From an uncultured Bacteroidales bacterium (lineage in GTDB: Bacteria > Bacteroidota > Bacteroidia > Bacteroidales > UBA932): a DNA stretch of 54,354 bases. The position numbers were made by a program, and so were the translations under genes. Positions within the stretch are counted from its first letter, which is position 1. The number at the start of each line of letters is the position of its first letter. The notes beneath the pieces were generated by a model. The model saw nothing but the letters and a program-made list of their open reading frames with translations, did no database searches and was not told where the DNA came from. The stretch spans positions 1 to 54,354 of the forward strand of contig CANRID010000012.1 in the NCBI GenBank assembly GCA_947630665.1, given 5' to 3'. Shown piece by piece: positions 28,401-37,106 of the stretch.

Positions 28401-28596
28401 TAAAGTTACCGTTATCGTCCGTATATTCGCCAAACGAATTGTGACCTTTAACCAATACGGATGCAATTGGGATAGGTTCTCCAGTATCGGAGGCTAAAAC
28501 CTTGCCGACAAGTGTTTTTCCTTGTGCCATCAGAATCGATGGAAGCATACAAAAAACACACATCATCACACATGAAGTGAAGAATAGCTTTTTCAT
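25450..28596 (-). CDS. SusC/RagA TonB-dependent outer-membrane transporter
   Basis: 1048 residues. After a signal peptide come a carboxypeptidase-regulatory-like domain (KTLVGKVLASDTGEPIPIASVLVKG, residues 27-51), the SusC/RagA signature region DQVVVTALGIQRQAKEIGY (about 115), a plug domain (LRGSRSFKGNNQAMLVLDGVP) and a beta-barrel that ends in the usual aromatic residue (ITLSF). It forms the lid-and-pore complex with SusD and takes up its ligand using TonB energy. A promoter -7 box lies 31 nt upstream of the start. It is the first gene of the three-gene operon. Confidence 0.95.
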   Translation of the reverse strand: MKKLFFTSCVMMCVFCMLPSILMAQGKTLVGKVLASDTGEPIPIASVLVKGHNSFGEYTDDNGNFTLKDVPADATHLVVSYMGYITAEVEIGNRTRFEIKLDPDAISLDQVVVTALGIQRQAKEIGYATAKVSSEDLTKTKNVDATQALIGKVSGLQISLASAALDSDVRVNLRGSRSFKGNNQAMLVLDGVPTPLDYLQSLNPNDIENISVLKGGSAAALYGSSAANGVLYVTTKKGDRGRPRITYSLTTTFDKLAYFPDYQKRFGPGAENSITGFGSYIAEENQQYGPEFDGSIVDIGAPFMTADGEVKQLTGTYDFKEGAREGYYKTGVTVQNDVSYASGGESGSFFLSYQNVHRTGTVVHDYMDRQTVRFNASKSYKHFKAGANVSYSNIQTDMNNSSSNGMQSLWNTPGHIDLPAYRDWRNVEGANPDQWVNSYYLNPYAQIDLYRRKARRDRITASAELEYKPLQWLRFQARAGMNIGINNTNSINHPWHFSEYAKQSGRSYAASGDYYTALTTTSNYTNRVNIDAMAFAEHKFSDKFQIKGMLGWSMQDQYYEAKSVGADQIGIDNLWNVGHKMGELNGSNSWNQSRRTSVYGSVDFSMLGWAYLQVTGRNDWTSLLDPSNWSFFYPGANLSVMLSDAIPAIKKNKWISYLKLRGTFAKVGTVNVGVYELDDLANMDGDFPFGSLVGYTMSQNIRNRYLNPEFTTEFEAGVELGLLRDRIIFEAAYYHQKTTDQTVNVSIPHSTGAETQYLNAGVMTGQGVELDLKVTPLIRLGDFSWNINANATFASSKVTELYGDLDELNIYSAIYAIKGKTFPMIKATDFLRDDQGRVIVNATTGLPSAGDLTQIGTTEPKVRIGLSTILRWKDLSLSATFDYRGGHYTRFYQEYEMLFTGTSWASGVAGRQRFVFPNSVVQAGTDAAGNPVYKENTNITVNSGGKDFWTGQYRSTIANFVVSGAAWKLRELSLNYELPEKILEKTRIFQRASIGFVGRNLFMWTPDTNHWGDPENWSGADGNANAPGLASNVQSGYRTFGFNITLSF

Positions 28597-28626
28597 ATAT
28601 TATATTTATTATTTAGTTAGTCGGTA

Positions 28627-28634
28627 CAAAGATA
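28627..28634 (-). promoter_or_regulatory. -7 promoter box for the SusCD operon
   Basis: The minus strand reads TATCTTTG (TAnnTTTG), 31 nt upstream of the SusC start. The region upstream is very AT-rich, with no clear TTTG at -33. Confidence 0.5.
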
Positions 28635-28669
28635 TATAAAATATGTTTTGTAAATAAAAAAATTAAAAA

Positions 28670-28696
28670 AAAAGTGCTCCGATTGGAAGCACTTTT
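28670..28696 (-). terminator. Intrinsic terminator after the DPP5-like gene
   Basis: The stem AGCACTTTT/AAAAGTGCT (28670-28678 and 28688-28696) is followed on the minus strand by nine T. It stands 74 nt after the DPP5-like stop and before the SusC promoter, so the peptidase and the uptake operon are separate transcripts. Confidence 0.85.
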
Positions 28697-28769
28697 AATG
28701 AATATTCAATGTATTTATCTGATTATAAATTTATTGTTATATATTAAAATTTGAAAGTTATAATGCAAT

Positions 28770-30896
28770 TTATTTACAATATTTATCTAACCAGCTAAAA
28801 AACGCCCTGTTCCAGTAAACGGAATTCTGGGGTTTGAGAATCCAGTGATTTTCTCCCGGAAATAACAATAATTCAGAGGGTACTCCCATCATCTGGGCGG
28901 CGTTGAATGCAGCCATTCCCTGCTCTGCCGGTACTCTGTAATCCATTTCGCCATGCGTAATCAATATAGGCGTGTTCCAGTTTTTTATTAATTTGTGAGG
29001 CGAATTTTCATAATGGCGTTTTGCCACCGGATTATTATCCCAAGGGGCGCCTCCGTTATCCCAGTGAGGGAACCAGAGTTCTTCGGTCATCATGTACATT
29101 TGTTCCTGGTTGAAAATGCCGGCATGCGCTACCAGTGCGGAAAAACGGTTTTGGTGGATGCCCGCCAAGTAATAAACGGAATATCCTCCGTAGCTGGCTC
29201 CGGTAGCCGCCACTTTTCCTACATACGGTTCTTTTTTCATTTCATCCACTGCGGTAAGATAATCCTGCATATTCAGACCGATATAGTCTCCGGAAATCTG
29301 TTCGCACCACGGCTGCCCGAAAGCGGTAGTGCCGCGGCGGTTGGGGAGTATGACGATATAGCCCTGCGAGGCCATCAGTTTATAATTCCACCGGGTGGAC
29401 CATCCCTGGCTGATCGTGCCCTGCGGACCTCCCAAGCACATCAGAATGGCCGGGTATTTTTTTGTCCGGTCGAAATCCGGCGGATATACGATCCACGTGT
29501 GCATTTTTTTACCGTCTTTGGTGGTCATCCATCTTTGCTCTATTTCCGGGTTTTTAATCTTATCCAGCGTTTCCTGGTTTTCCGAAGTGAGTTGGGCGAT
29601 TGCGCCGTTTTCGATATCGACGGCCACGATTTCCGCCGGACGCTGCATGCTGGTGTTGGTAGTGATAAGCAGATTGTCCGCTATTTGTACGCCATCGAAG
29701 TCGTACCATACATCCTCTCCCGTAATCCGGCGGATTCCTTCTCCATAATATCCGTTTTCTCCGCCGGCAATGCTTTTGGCCGGGGTTTTATTCGGGTCGA
29801 CTTCGAAAATGCCCGTCAGGGCGTTTACGCAGGAGGTGAAATAGATCTTGTCGGAATCCGGCGCCCAGGTAATCGTCTCGACATTATATTTGTAGTCGGA
29901 AGTGAGCTCCTTTTTCTCTTTGGTAGCCAGATCTATGACGAACAGTCTTTTTTTATCGGCTTCATACCCGTCTCTTTCCATACTGATCCAGGCGATTCTT
30001 TTCCCGTCGGGAGAAAAGCGGGGATCCGTATCGTAGCCCGCCATCCCTTCGGTCAGGTTTTCCTCCTCTCCGGTTTCGACATTATATAAATAGATGTCGG
30101 TATTGGTGGAAAAAGCGTATTGCTTCCCGACAAGTTTGCGGCAGGAGTAGGCGATATAGTTTCCGTCGGGACTCCAGGAAAGCTGGCCTAAGTCGCCGAA
30201 AGGCAGGGTAGGAAGCTCGTAAGGCTCTCCCTTCAGGATATCGGTCCCTTCCCCTATGGATTCCCCGTCGAAAGAAGCTATATAGGTATGAGGGATTTCT
30301 TCCACATACTGATCCCAGTGGCGGTACATCAGGTCCTTGATGATCCGCACATCAGATTTTTTCAGGTCCGGGTATATATCGGCAGGCTTTGCGGCCGTTT
30401 TGATATGGCTGATATACATGATATGCTTCCCGACAGGGGATATTTCAAAACCGTCCATCCCTTTTTCTATCCGGCTGATCTGTTTCTCTTGGGAGCCGTC
30501 CGCGTTCATGACCCAAAGCTGTCCCGAGCGCAGGAATGCGATTTGCTGTCCGTTATTGATCCAGCGGGCGTTCGACTCGCTTTGAGGGGTGCGGGTAAGC
30601 TGGGTGTTGCCGGAGCCGTCGCGATTCATTACGAACAGTTCGCGGTTGCTTTTGTTTTGTTCGATGCTGGTATATGAAACCCCATAGAGAATCCTGGCTC
30701 CGTCGGGAGAAAGCCGGGGATCGCCGACCTTGCCCATCATGTGCATGATTTCCGGTGTCAGTTTCCCGTCCGGTACGTCGATGGAGACTTTGGTAATCAA
30801 AGGCTCCTGCTCCGTATGGGGAGCGCTTCCCTGATTGCAGCAGGCTCCCAGAAGGGCGGTGGCTGAGATCATGGTTGCCATAAGTCTATTTGTCAT
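28770..30896 (-). CDS. Dipeptidyl-peptidase 5-like S9 peptidase
   Basis: 708 residues, the size of bacterial DPP5. The N-terminus is a lipoprotein signal (MISATALLGAC with Cys near 19). The propeller part holds repeated DPRLSPDGARI, LSWSPDGNYIAY and PRFSPDGKRIAW blades. The catalytic residues are visible: Ser568 in GASYGGYS, Asp652 in HGEMDYRVP and His684 in GENHWIL. DPP5 removes dipeptides with a hydrophobic residue at P1; that specificity is inferred from similarity. It lies just upstream of the SusCD operon and downstream of another S9 gene, all on the minus strand. Confidence 0.9.
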   Translation of the reverse strand: MTNRLMATMISATALLGACCNQGSAPHTEQEPLITKVSIDVPDGKLTPEIMHMMGKVGDPRLSPDGARILYGVSYTSIEQNKSNRELFVMNRDGSGNTQLTRTPQSESNARWINNGQQIAFLRSGQLWVMNADGSQEKQISRIEKGMDGFEISPVGKHIMYISHIKTAAKPADIYPDLKKSDVRIIKDLMYRHWDQYVEEIPHTYIASFDGESIGEGTDILKGEPYELPTLPFGDLGQLSWSPDGNYIAYSCRKLVGKQYAFSTNTDIYLYNVETGEEENLTEGMAGYDTDPRFSPDGKRIAWISMERDGYEADKKRLFVIDLATKEKKELTSDYKYNVETITWAPDSDKIYFTSCVNALTGIFEVDPNKTPAKSIAGGENGYYGEGIRRITGEDVWYDFDGVQIADNLLITTNTSMQRPAEIVAVDIENGAIAQLTSENQETLDKIKNPEIEQRWMTTKDGKKMHTWIVYPPDFDRTKKYPAILMCLGGPQGTISQGWSTRWNYKLMASQGYIVILPNRRGTTAFGQPWCEQISGDYIGLNMQDYLTAVDEMKKEPYVGKVAATGASYGGYSVYYLAGIHQNRFSALVAHAGIFNQEQMYMMTEELWFPHWDNGGAPWDNNPVAKRHYENSPHKLIKNWNTPILITHGEMDYRVPAEQGMAAFNAAQMMGVPSELLLFPGENHWILKPQNSVYWNRAFFSWLDKYCK

Positions 30897-30957
30897 GTAT
30901 GTAAATGTTTTTAAGTTGTTAATAATTATATCCGGGGTATCCGGGGATTTTACCGGT

Positions 30958-33786
30958 TTATTCCGTAAGCGTATATCCTAAATCATACCCTTTCTTTACG
31001 GCAGGACGTCCGTATTTCATCCATTCGGGCATCGGGGCGCCTTTGAGATAATGATTGAAAAATTGTTCCAGCCGGATGCTCAGATCTTTGGAATTTCTTC
31101 TTTCTACCAAATTATGGTCTTCATCATTATATTGAAGCAGCCATGCGGTTTTGCCTAATCTCCTGAGGGCCGTGAAGAATTCGATTCCCTGATACCACGG
31201 AACGGCTCCGTCCTTGTCGTTGTGCATGATCAGCACAGGGGTCTTGACGTTGGGCACGAAAAACAGCGGAGAGTTTTCTACATACAGATCGAATCCCTCC
31301 CAAAGATTCTTGCCGATGCGGCTTTGGGTGTTTTCGTACTGGAACTGGCGTACGGCACCGCTGCCCCAACGGATTCCTCCATAGGCGCTGGTCATATTGG
31401 AAACCGGCGCTCCCGCTCCCGCAGCGGCGAATTTATCGGTCTGGGTAATCATATAGGCTACCTGATATCCTCCCCAGCTCTGTCCCTGGATAGCCATGTG
31501 GTCGCCGTCGATCCACGAATATTTTTCTTCCAGCATTTTTACGCCCGGCATGATCGAACGCATGGCGCTTTGCCCCGGATGCCCGTCCTTATAATAAATA
31601 TCCGGAACGAATATTACGTATCCGTTGCTTACGAAAAACGGAATATTGACGGTGGAACGGCTCGGCGCCGGAACGCGCGAATCGTACAATCCGTCCGAAT
31701 TCTTTTCGTAGAAATACAGGATGACCGGATATTTTTTGGTCGTATCTAAATTTTCCGGCGTGAACAGCAATCCTTCCGCCTTTATCCCGTCGTCCGTTAT
31801 CCAGTCCACCAGTTTTACCGTACCCCAGTTATAGGTTTTCTGTTGCGGGTTGATATCGCTGATCTGCGTCTGGGTCTTGAAATTGTCGGCGGTGCTCCAT
31901 ACATTCAGCGGCTCGGAGAAGTTTCCGCGCAGATAGGTGTAGATCGGTTTCTTGTCTTTGGTCAGAGTGAGTGAGGTATATGTATAAGGACCTTCCACCA
32001 ATTTTTCCATGACCGGTTTTTTCCGGGACAGGTCTTTATAATAGTATCCTTTTTCCTTGTTCGTTTTGTTCAGAGATGAGAAATAGACCGGGCCGGTCTT
32101 CTGAATGTACTCCGCATCGGCAGGGTCTTCCGTATGGTATGCTCTTCCGTAATAACTGAACCGGGTATTTGTCGCGCGTCCTGTGCCGTCGGTAAACAGG
32201 AAAGGTCGGGTTTTTCCCGTAGGATCGAATTGCCAGTAATCGTAATGATCCGGAATGATGAAGGCGCTTCCGTCCGCAAACCATACCGCATTCCCGTAAG
32301 GGCCTGGGAGAGAAGGCGTGTCATGTTCGATATCGTAAAATTCCACCGGAAGGTCCTTGGTAAGATTGGTCAGTTTCCCGTTTTTCAGATCGTACATAAA
32401 CCAGTTTTTATCCCGCCTGTCATAAAATACATAGTAATTTCCGTCGGGAGAAGGACGGCCTATGTAATATACTACGTTTTCGAACAACAGCTTTTGCGAG
32501 CCGTCTTTTACGGATATGAGATAAATGTCGTTCGGAGCATCGGCGTTCCACTGGGACTGGATGCGGTATTTTTTATTGTTCCCCGTCAGGACGTAGTCCG
32601 CGCGTCCTTTATCCGGTACCGATACGGTAGGAACATCCAAAGTCCCCAGTTGCACGAAAGGAGAAAGGAGATCCGTATTTATATAGGCGGTATAGGTGAG
32701 TTTAAGGTCGCGGTCGCGGCGCAGCAGCTGCATAGGCGGATTGTAGTCGGCATCCCAGGACCAGATATCCAAGGTCGGCTGTTCGAACTCTACTAAGGTA
32801 GTATCTTTTTCCAACGGTCTGGGCGCCGTGCCGAAAAACAGGCGATGACCGTCTTCGCTGAAACTCAGGCGGCCGTCGGGACTTACGATCCATCCCTCCT
32901 GCAAGCCGGCCATGTTGTTGGAAGCGGCCTTGCGGAGCTGTTTGCCGGCCGGATCATACAAATAGATATCGATGTTTTTCTTGCCTTCTTTAGTGGTATC
33001 GGTATTGGCGTAAAAAGCCATCAGACCGGTTTTGGCATATACCGGAATCTTGAATCGGGAACCTTTGTCTCCCGACAGGATCTCGGTGCTTTGCCGGGTA
33101 GCCGGATCATACAGATAGAGTCCCGGGCGTGTGAGGGAGTCCTTTGCCTCCGGTTTGACGGTATAGGCGAGAATGCTCCCGTCTTCGTTGAATCCGTATT
33201 CGTCTATATTGTATAAGGTATCCGTCAGCATATTGTTTATATCCAGAACGAATACCATGTTTTCTTTCTTCTGCTTCGGCTGTCCGTTTTCGTCTTTCTT
33301 TTTATCGTCTTTTCCCTCGGATTTCGGGGAGGTCTGGAACGCTACGTAATGATTGAATTTTGCAGGAACCCTATGCGATTTGTAATCGGGAATTTTATGG
33401 ATGTCTCCGGTGGTTATGTCGATAATCGCCAAGGTATCCTTGGGCATATCTTCTTTTTTCACCTTTTTGATTTTAGCCTGCCGGGTTTGCTGGAACAGGG
33501 GTTTGATAACGGCTACGGCCTTTTTCCCGTCGGTAGAGAGCGTGGCCTGCTCCCGTGACGACCGGGGTACGGCGATCGTGCGGTTATCTTTCAGATTCAG
33601 GATCATCAGCTGGTTGTCTCCCTGTTGGGGCGCGATGGTATAAATGACGATGTCTCCGTTGCGCGGGGCGTCCAATCCGTTGATGCTTTGCCAGGAATCA
33701 TACACCGAATGGTCGATCGGCGGTTTCTGTGCCAGAAGTGTGATACTTGTCAGGATGAAAACAAGCGATAAGGTTAGTTTATTCAT
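30958..33786 (-). CDS. Large S9-type prolyl-oligopeptidase-family secreted peptidase
   Basis: 942 residues from the ATG at 33786, which starts a good signal peptide (MNKLTLSLVFILTSITLLAQ); the in-frame upstream ATG at 33816 adds a non-signal stretch. A long propeller region is followed by an alpha/beta hydrolase with Ser770 in GQSWGGYQ, Asp859 in HNDKDGAVPW and His891 in DEDHNLVE. Such large S9 enzymes are found in Bacteroidota with peptide-degrading roles, though the exact specificity is open. It lies 62 nt upstream of the DPP5-like gene. A lysine-rich insert (KSEGKDDKKKDENGQ) interrupts an N-terminal blade. Confidence 0.88.
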   Translation of the reverse strand: MNKLTLSLVFILTSITLLAQKPPIDHSVYDSWQSINGLDAPRNGDIVIYTIAPQQGDNQLMILNLKDNRTIAVPRSSREQATLSTDGKKAVAVIKPLFQQTRQAKIKKVKKEDMPKDTLAIIDITTGDIHKIPDYKSHRVPAKFNHYVAFQTSPKSEGKDDKKKDENGQPKQKKENMVFVLDINNMLTDTLYNIDEYGFNEDGSILAYTVKPEAKDSLTRPGLYLYDPATRQSTEILSGDKGSRFKIPVYAKTGLMAFYANTDTTKEGKKNIDIYLYDPAGKQLRKAASNNMAGLQEGWIVSPDGRLSFSEDGHRLFFGTAPRPLEKDTTLVEFEQPTLDIWSWDADYNPPMQLLRRDRDLKLTYTAYINTDLLSPFVQLGTLDVPTVSVPDKGRADYVLTGNNKKYRIQSQWNADAPNDIYLISVKDGSQKLLFENVVYYIGRPSPDGNYYVFYDRRDKNWFMYDLKNGKLTNLTKDLPVEFYDIEHDTPSLPGPYGNAVWFADGSAFIIPDHYDYWQFDPTGKTRPFLFTDGTGRATNTRFSYYGRAYHTEDPADAEYIQKTGPVYFSSLNKTNKEKGYYYKDLSRKKPVMEKLVEGPYTYTSLTLTKDKKPIYTYLRGNFSEPLNVWSTADNFKTQTQISDINPQQKTYNWGTVKLVDWITDDGIKAEGLLFTPENLDTTKKYPVILYFYEKNSDGLYDSRVPAPSRSTVNIPFFVSNGYVIFVPDIYYKDGHPGQSAMRSIMPGVKMLEEKYSWIDGDHMAIQGQSWGGYQVAYMITQTDKFAAAGAGAPVSNMTSAYGGIRWGSGAVRQFQYENTQSRIGKNLWEGFDLYVENSPLFFVPNVKTPVLIMHNDKDGAVPWYQGIEFFTALRRLGKTAWLLQYNDEDHNLVERRNSKDLSIRLEQFFNHYLKGAPMPEWMKYGRPAVKKGYDLGYTLTE

Positions 33787-33845
33787 AATATGAGAAATTT
33801 TAAAGAGGTTATACAATGTCGGGATACTTTATTTATCAAGTACAA

Positions 33846-33876
33846 TTTTCCGGAACGTAAAAATACATTATATTTG
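33846..33876 (+). promoter_or_regulatory. Promoter for the Fe-S scaffold/GGGtGRT pair
   Basis: TATATTTG (33869-33876) is a full -7 match. TTTT at 33846-33849 stands at the -33 position with a 19-nt spacer (three of four bases match TTTG). It gives a leader of about 100 nt before the start at 33981. A minus-strand TATTTTTG box (33885-33892) close by may serve the S9 peptidase. Confidence 0.6.
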
Positions 33877-33980
33877 CATGTCCGCAAAAATATTTCCATG
33901 TCTGTACATTACTTTTCATTGGGAATTAGGTTTTTGCAGATAAATGATTTAAAATTTGGTTAACTATTTAATATATTCTT

Positions 33981-34682
33981 ATGATTTATTCACATGAAGT
34001 GCAGCACATGTGTGTTGTGAAAAAAGGTCCCAATCACGGTCCCGCTCCGATTCCTGAAGAAGGGAAATGGGTGAGGGCTAAAGAGGTGAAGGATATTTCC
34101 GGCCTGACGCATGGCATCGGCTGGTGCGCTCCGCAGCAGGGAGCCTGCAAATTGACCCTGAATGTTAAAGACGGCGTAATACAGGAAGCGCTGGTGGAAA
34201 CGATCGGTTGTTCCGGCATGACCCATTCGGCTGCCATGGCGTCCGAGATTCTTCCGGGAAAGACTATTTTAGAAGCGCTCAATACCGACTTGGTTTGCGA
34301 TGCTATCAATACGGCCATGCGGGAATTGTTCCTTCAGATTGTTTACGGTCGTACCCAGTCTGCATTCTCGGAGGGCGGTCTGATTATCGGCGCCGGTCTG
34401 GAGGATTTGGGAAAAGGTCTGCGCAGCCAGGTAGGCACCTTGTACGGTACGCTGAAAAAAGGCCCGCGTTATTTGGAAATGGCGGAAGGTTATATCAAGA
34501 CACTTGCTTTGGATAAGAACGATGAGATCTGCGGATATGAGTTCGTTCACATGGGCAAATTCATGGAGGAAATCAAGAAAGGGACCGATGCCAATGAAGC
34601 ATTGAAGAAGGTAACCGGCACTTATGGCCGCTTTACCGCCGAACAGGGTGCTGTTAAATACATTGATCCACGTAATGAATAA
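33981..34682 (+). CDS. NifU-like Fe-S cluster assembly scaffold protein
   Basis: 233 residues. Conserved cysteines lie in GWCAPQQGACKL (about residues 48-58) and ETIGCSGMTHSAAMASEILPGKTI (about 73-96). The latter is similar to the NifU/IscU N-terminal scaffold but the pattern with a following GLEDLGKGLRSQVGTLYG region is typical of a group found in anaerobic Bacteroidota and Firmicutes next to GGGtGRT proteins. It presumably assembles or carries an Fe-S cluster. The following gene starts 16 nt downstream, so they are one operon. Its client is unknown. Confidence 0.8.
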   Translation: MIYSHEVQHMCVVKKGPNHGPAPIPEEGKWVRAKEVKDISGLTHGIGWCAPQQGACKLTLNVKDGVIQEALVETIGCSGMTHSAAMASEILPGKTILEALNTDLVCDAINTAMRELFLQIVYGRTQSAFSEGGLIIGAGLEDLGKGLRSQVGTLYGTLKKGPRYLEMAEGYIKTLALDKNDEICGYEFVHMGKFMEEIKKGTDANEALKKVTGTYGRFTAEQGAVKYIDPRNE

Positions 34683-34697
34683 TAAGGAGGAAGATAC

Positions 34698-35711
34698 ATG
34701 GCAATAAGAGAAGTGAAATTCGAAAGCCAGGACCGCCGGATGAACCAGATTCTGGCCGCCCTGAATGCCAACGGCATCAAAGATATAGAAGAAGCCAACG
34801 CGATTTGCGAGGCGTATGGACTCGATCCTTATAAAACCTGCGAGGAAACCCAGCCGATCTGTTTCGAAAATGCGAAATGGGCTTATGTAGTAGGAGCGGC
34901 TATCGCGCTGAAAAAGGGATGTAAGAATGCGGCCGATGCGGCGGAAGCTATCGGGATAGGCCTCCAGTCTTTCTGCATTCCCGGTTCCGTAGCCGATGAC
35001 CGCAAAGTGGGACTCGGACACGGAAATCTGGCCGCCCGACTGTTGAGGGAAGAAACCAAATGTTTCGCTTTCCTGGCCGGACACGAATCGTTCGCTGCGG
35101 CGGAAGGGGCCATTAAGATCGCCGCCAAGGCGGACAAAGTCAGAAAAGAACCGCTCCGGTGTATTCTGAACGGTTTAGGAAAAGATGCGGCGCAGATCAT
35201 CTCCCGCATTAACGGATTTACATACGTACAGACCCGGTTCGACTATGCTACCGGCCAGTTGGAAGTAGTGCGCGAGATCGCCTATTCCGACGGCCCGCGC
35301 TCCAAGGTGAAATGCTATGGAGCCGACGATGTGCGCGAGGGCGTGGCGATTATGCATAAAGAGGCTGTAGATGTATCCATTACGGGCAATTCTACCAACC
35401 CGACCCGTTTCCAGCATCCGGTGGCCGGCACCTATAAAAAGGAGTGCATCGAAAGAGGCAGGAAATATTTTTCCGTGGCTTCCGGCGGCGGAACGGGACG
35501 CACTCTGCATCCGGATAACATGGCGGCCGGTCCGGCTTCCTACGGCATGACCGATACTATGGGACGCATGCACTCCGATGCCCAGTTTGCAGGATCCTCT
35601 TCCGTTCCCGCCCATGTGGAAATGATGGGCTTCTTGGGAATCGGCAACAATCCGATGGTAGGAGCGACCGTAGCGGTGGCGGTGGATGTGGCTACCGCGC
35701 TGAATAAATAA
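34698..35711 (+). CDS. GGGtGRT protein
   Basis: 337 residues. The family signature GGGTGRT lies in SVASGGGTGRTLHPDNMAAG (about residue 270), followed by MGRMHSDAQFAGSSSVPAHVEMMGF. The protein is predicted soluble with mixed alpha/beta structure and several cysteines. The family is named for this motif and occurs mostly in anaerobes beside the Fe-S scaffold gene, as here. Its reaction is not established to my knowledge. The AAGGAGG ribosome-binding site before the ATG is unusually strong for this phylum, which suggests high translation. A strong terminator follows at 35752. Confidence 0.88.
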   Translation: MAIREVKFESQDRRMNQILAALNANGIKDIEEANAICEAYGLDPYKTCEETQPICFENAKWAYVVGAAIALKKGCKNAADAAEAIGIGLQSFCIPGSVADDRKVGLGHGNLAARLLREETKCFAFLAGHESFAAAEGAIKIAAKADKVRKEPLRCILNGLGKDAAQIISRINGFTYVQTRFDYATGQLEVVREIAYSDGPRSKVKCYGADDVREGVAIMHKEAVDVSITGNSTNPTRFQHPVAGTYKKECIERGRKYFSVASGGGTGRTLHPDNMAAGPASYGMTDTMGRMHSDAQFAGSSSVPAHVEMMGFLGIGNNPMVGATVAVAVDVATALNK

Positions 35712-35751
35712 GACGTTTTTTGGAAACCGTTCCGGAATACGGGAATAAACG

Positions 35752-35786
35752 AATCCCCGCAGCTGCTCAGACTGCGGGGATTTTTA
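35752..35786 (+). terminator. Intrinsic terminator after the GGGtGRT gene
   Basis: The 11-bp stem AATCCCCGCAG (35752-35762) / CTGCGGGGATT (35772-35782) is followed by TTTAT. It separates this operon from the convergent lipoprotein gene that ends at 35787. Confidence 0.85.
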
Positions 35787-36929
35787 TCATTCCATTTCTT
35801 TTTCTACCTGATGGCTCGGGTCCCATACGGTCACTATTTCCACTTCAAAGTTTATATCGGTGCTGCTGAATACGTTATCCGATAAGACATATATTTTTAC
35901 CAACGTTACCTTATTCCTTTCCAACGGAAGTTTGTGGTCGGCATCCGTATCTATCCGGATGGTCTTCCCCTCGGTTCCTTCTCCCTTTATATATACCTCT
36001 AATCCGGCGGTTTTCGTATTGTCGTTCGGGAACAGATAAGTCCCGAAGACATGGGCCGATCCGTTGATAATATCCGCCTCCCGCACGTTATCATAATCCG
36101 TGTAATCGGGGTCCAATAGAGCCATCCCGACAGGGTCGTTTCCTATGACGATCCGGTCCGACAAGTCTGTCAGATCCACATCGAATGTCGAGAACAAGGT
36201 ACCCGTTTTATCCTCGCCGAATAGGTTCATGGTATTGTTTATATCTGAAAACCTCATCCGGATCTGTTCTATATTCTTGTTATCGAATATATTCTTCCCT
36301 TCCGGATAAGCGAGCGGGATATATTCGTCTCCGTTTTTCACCGCTTTGATAAATACGACATCCACGCGGGAGACCGCCCGGTTCAGATTCAGGTTCACGG
36401 TAGGATTGGCGACTTCGGATACGCCCAACGGATAATCGGGAAGCGAAGATGCGTTATCGGCGGTCGGAAGAAAGATCTCGGATATCGGGGCCGTTCCGGT
36501 TAAGGAAAAAATCAGATCTTCTGTCAGCGACCGGTTGTCCAAGACCGGTTGGAAAATGGCATCGGATTGATTGAGAAGGCCGTAGGACCCGATAAATTTA
36601 TAATTCCCGATAGCCAGTTTGTCGGTAACCGTAAGTATGTTTTCGCTTTCGGAATAAACGGCATTCTTGAAATCGATCTTTTTTTCAAAAATATACTCGG
36701 TCCCTTCGTCCTGACGGCGGAATGCGTAGATTCCGAACCCGTTTTTATCATAAGCGGGAGTATATGTTTTTGTCGGAGCGATTCTGAGGGCCTTTGCATT
36801 CAAGACGAATTTTACCGTCGTATTATTTTTATCCGGGCTGCTGTAGGGAGATGGGGCATCCTCTTTTTGGCAGGAAAATGCGAGAAAGACGGAAAGATAA
36901 GCCGCGAGAAGAACTTTTAATGTTTTCAT
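35787..36929 (-). CDS. Fimbrillin/Mfa2-like surface lipoprotein
   Basis: 380 residues with a lipoprotein signal (MKTLKVLLAAYLSVFLAFSC). The mature protein is beta-rich, with the phrase LNLNRAVSRVDVVFIKAV (about residue 190) that resembles the start of the second domain of FimB/Mfa2-type fimbrial proteins, and the LPLERNKVTLVKIYVL strand near the C-terminus. Such proteins anchor or regulate fimbriae. No other fimbrial gene is nearby, so an orphan minor subunit or a general surface protein is possible. Confidence 0.5.
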   Translation of the reverse strand: MKTLKVLLAAYLSVFLAFSCQKEDAPSPYSSPDKNNTTVKFVLNAKALRIAPTKTYTPAYDKNGFGIYAFRRQDEGTEYIFEKKIDFKNAVYSESENILTVTDKLAIGNYKFIGSYGLLNQSDAIFQPVLDNRSLTEDLIFSLTGTAPISEIFLPTADNASSLPDYPLGVSEVANPTVNLNLNRAVSRVDVVFIKAVKNGDEYIPLAYPEGKNIFDNKNIEQIRMRFSDINNTMNLFGEDKTGTLFSTFDVDLTDLSDRIVIGNDPVGMALLDPDYTDYDNVREADIINGSAHVFGTYLFPNDNTKTAGLEVYIKGEGTEGKTIRIDTDADHKLPLERNKVTLVKIYVLSDNVFSSTDINFEVEIVTVWDPSHQVEKEME

Positions 36930-37106
36930 AATAAAAATGTTTTAACCTTTTAATTTTTCAATTTGAAGTAAAACAGATTTTTATGGTGTATCTGCGCTCA
37001 GTGTAAGACGGGATGAGAGACAGTCTGTATAGAGTCCGGTTATGGCCGGATGGTCCTATGCTGAAAAGGGACCACGGTTATTTAACACGGGATATTGGAG
37101 ATAAGT

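Noticed and set aside
28995..30089. Long plus-strand ORF of 364 codons
   Set aside because: It is antisense to the DPP5-like gene, which has a full catalytic triad and signal peptide; the opposite frame shows no family motif.
34269..35084. Minus-strand ORF of 271 codons over the Fe-S scaffold/GGGtGRT genes
   Set aside because: It crosses two clearly recognised genes and has no recognisable domain or start signal.
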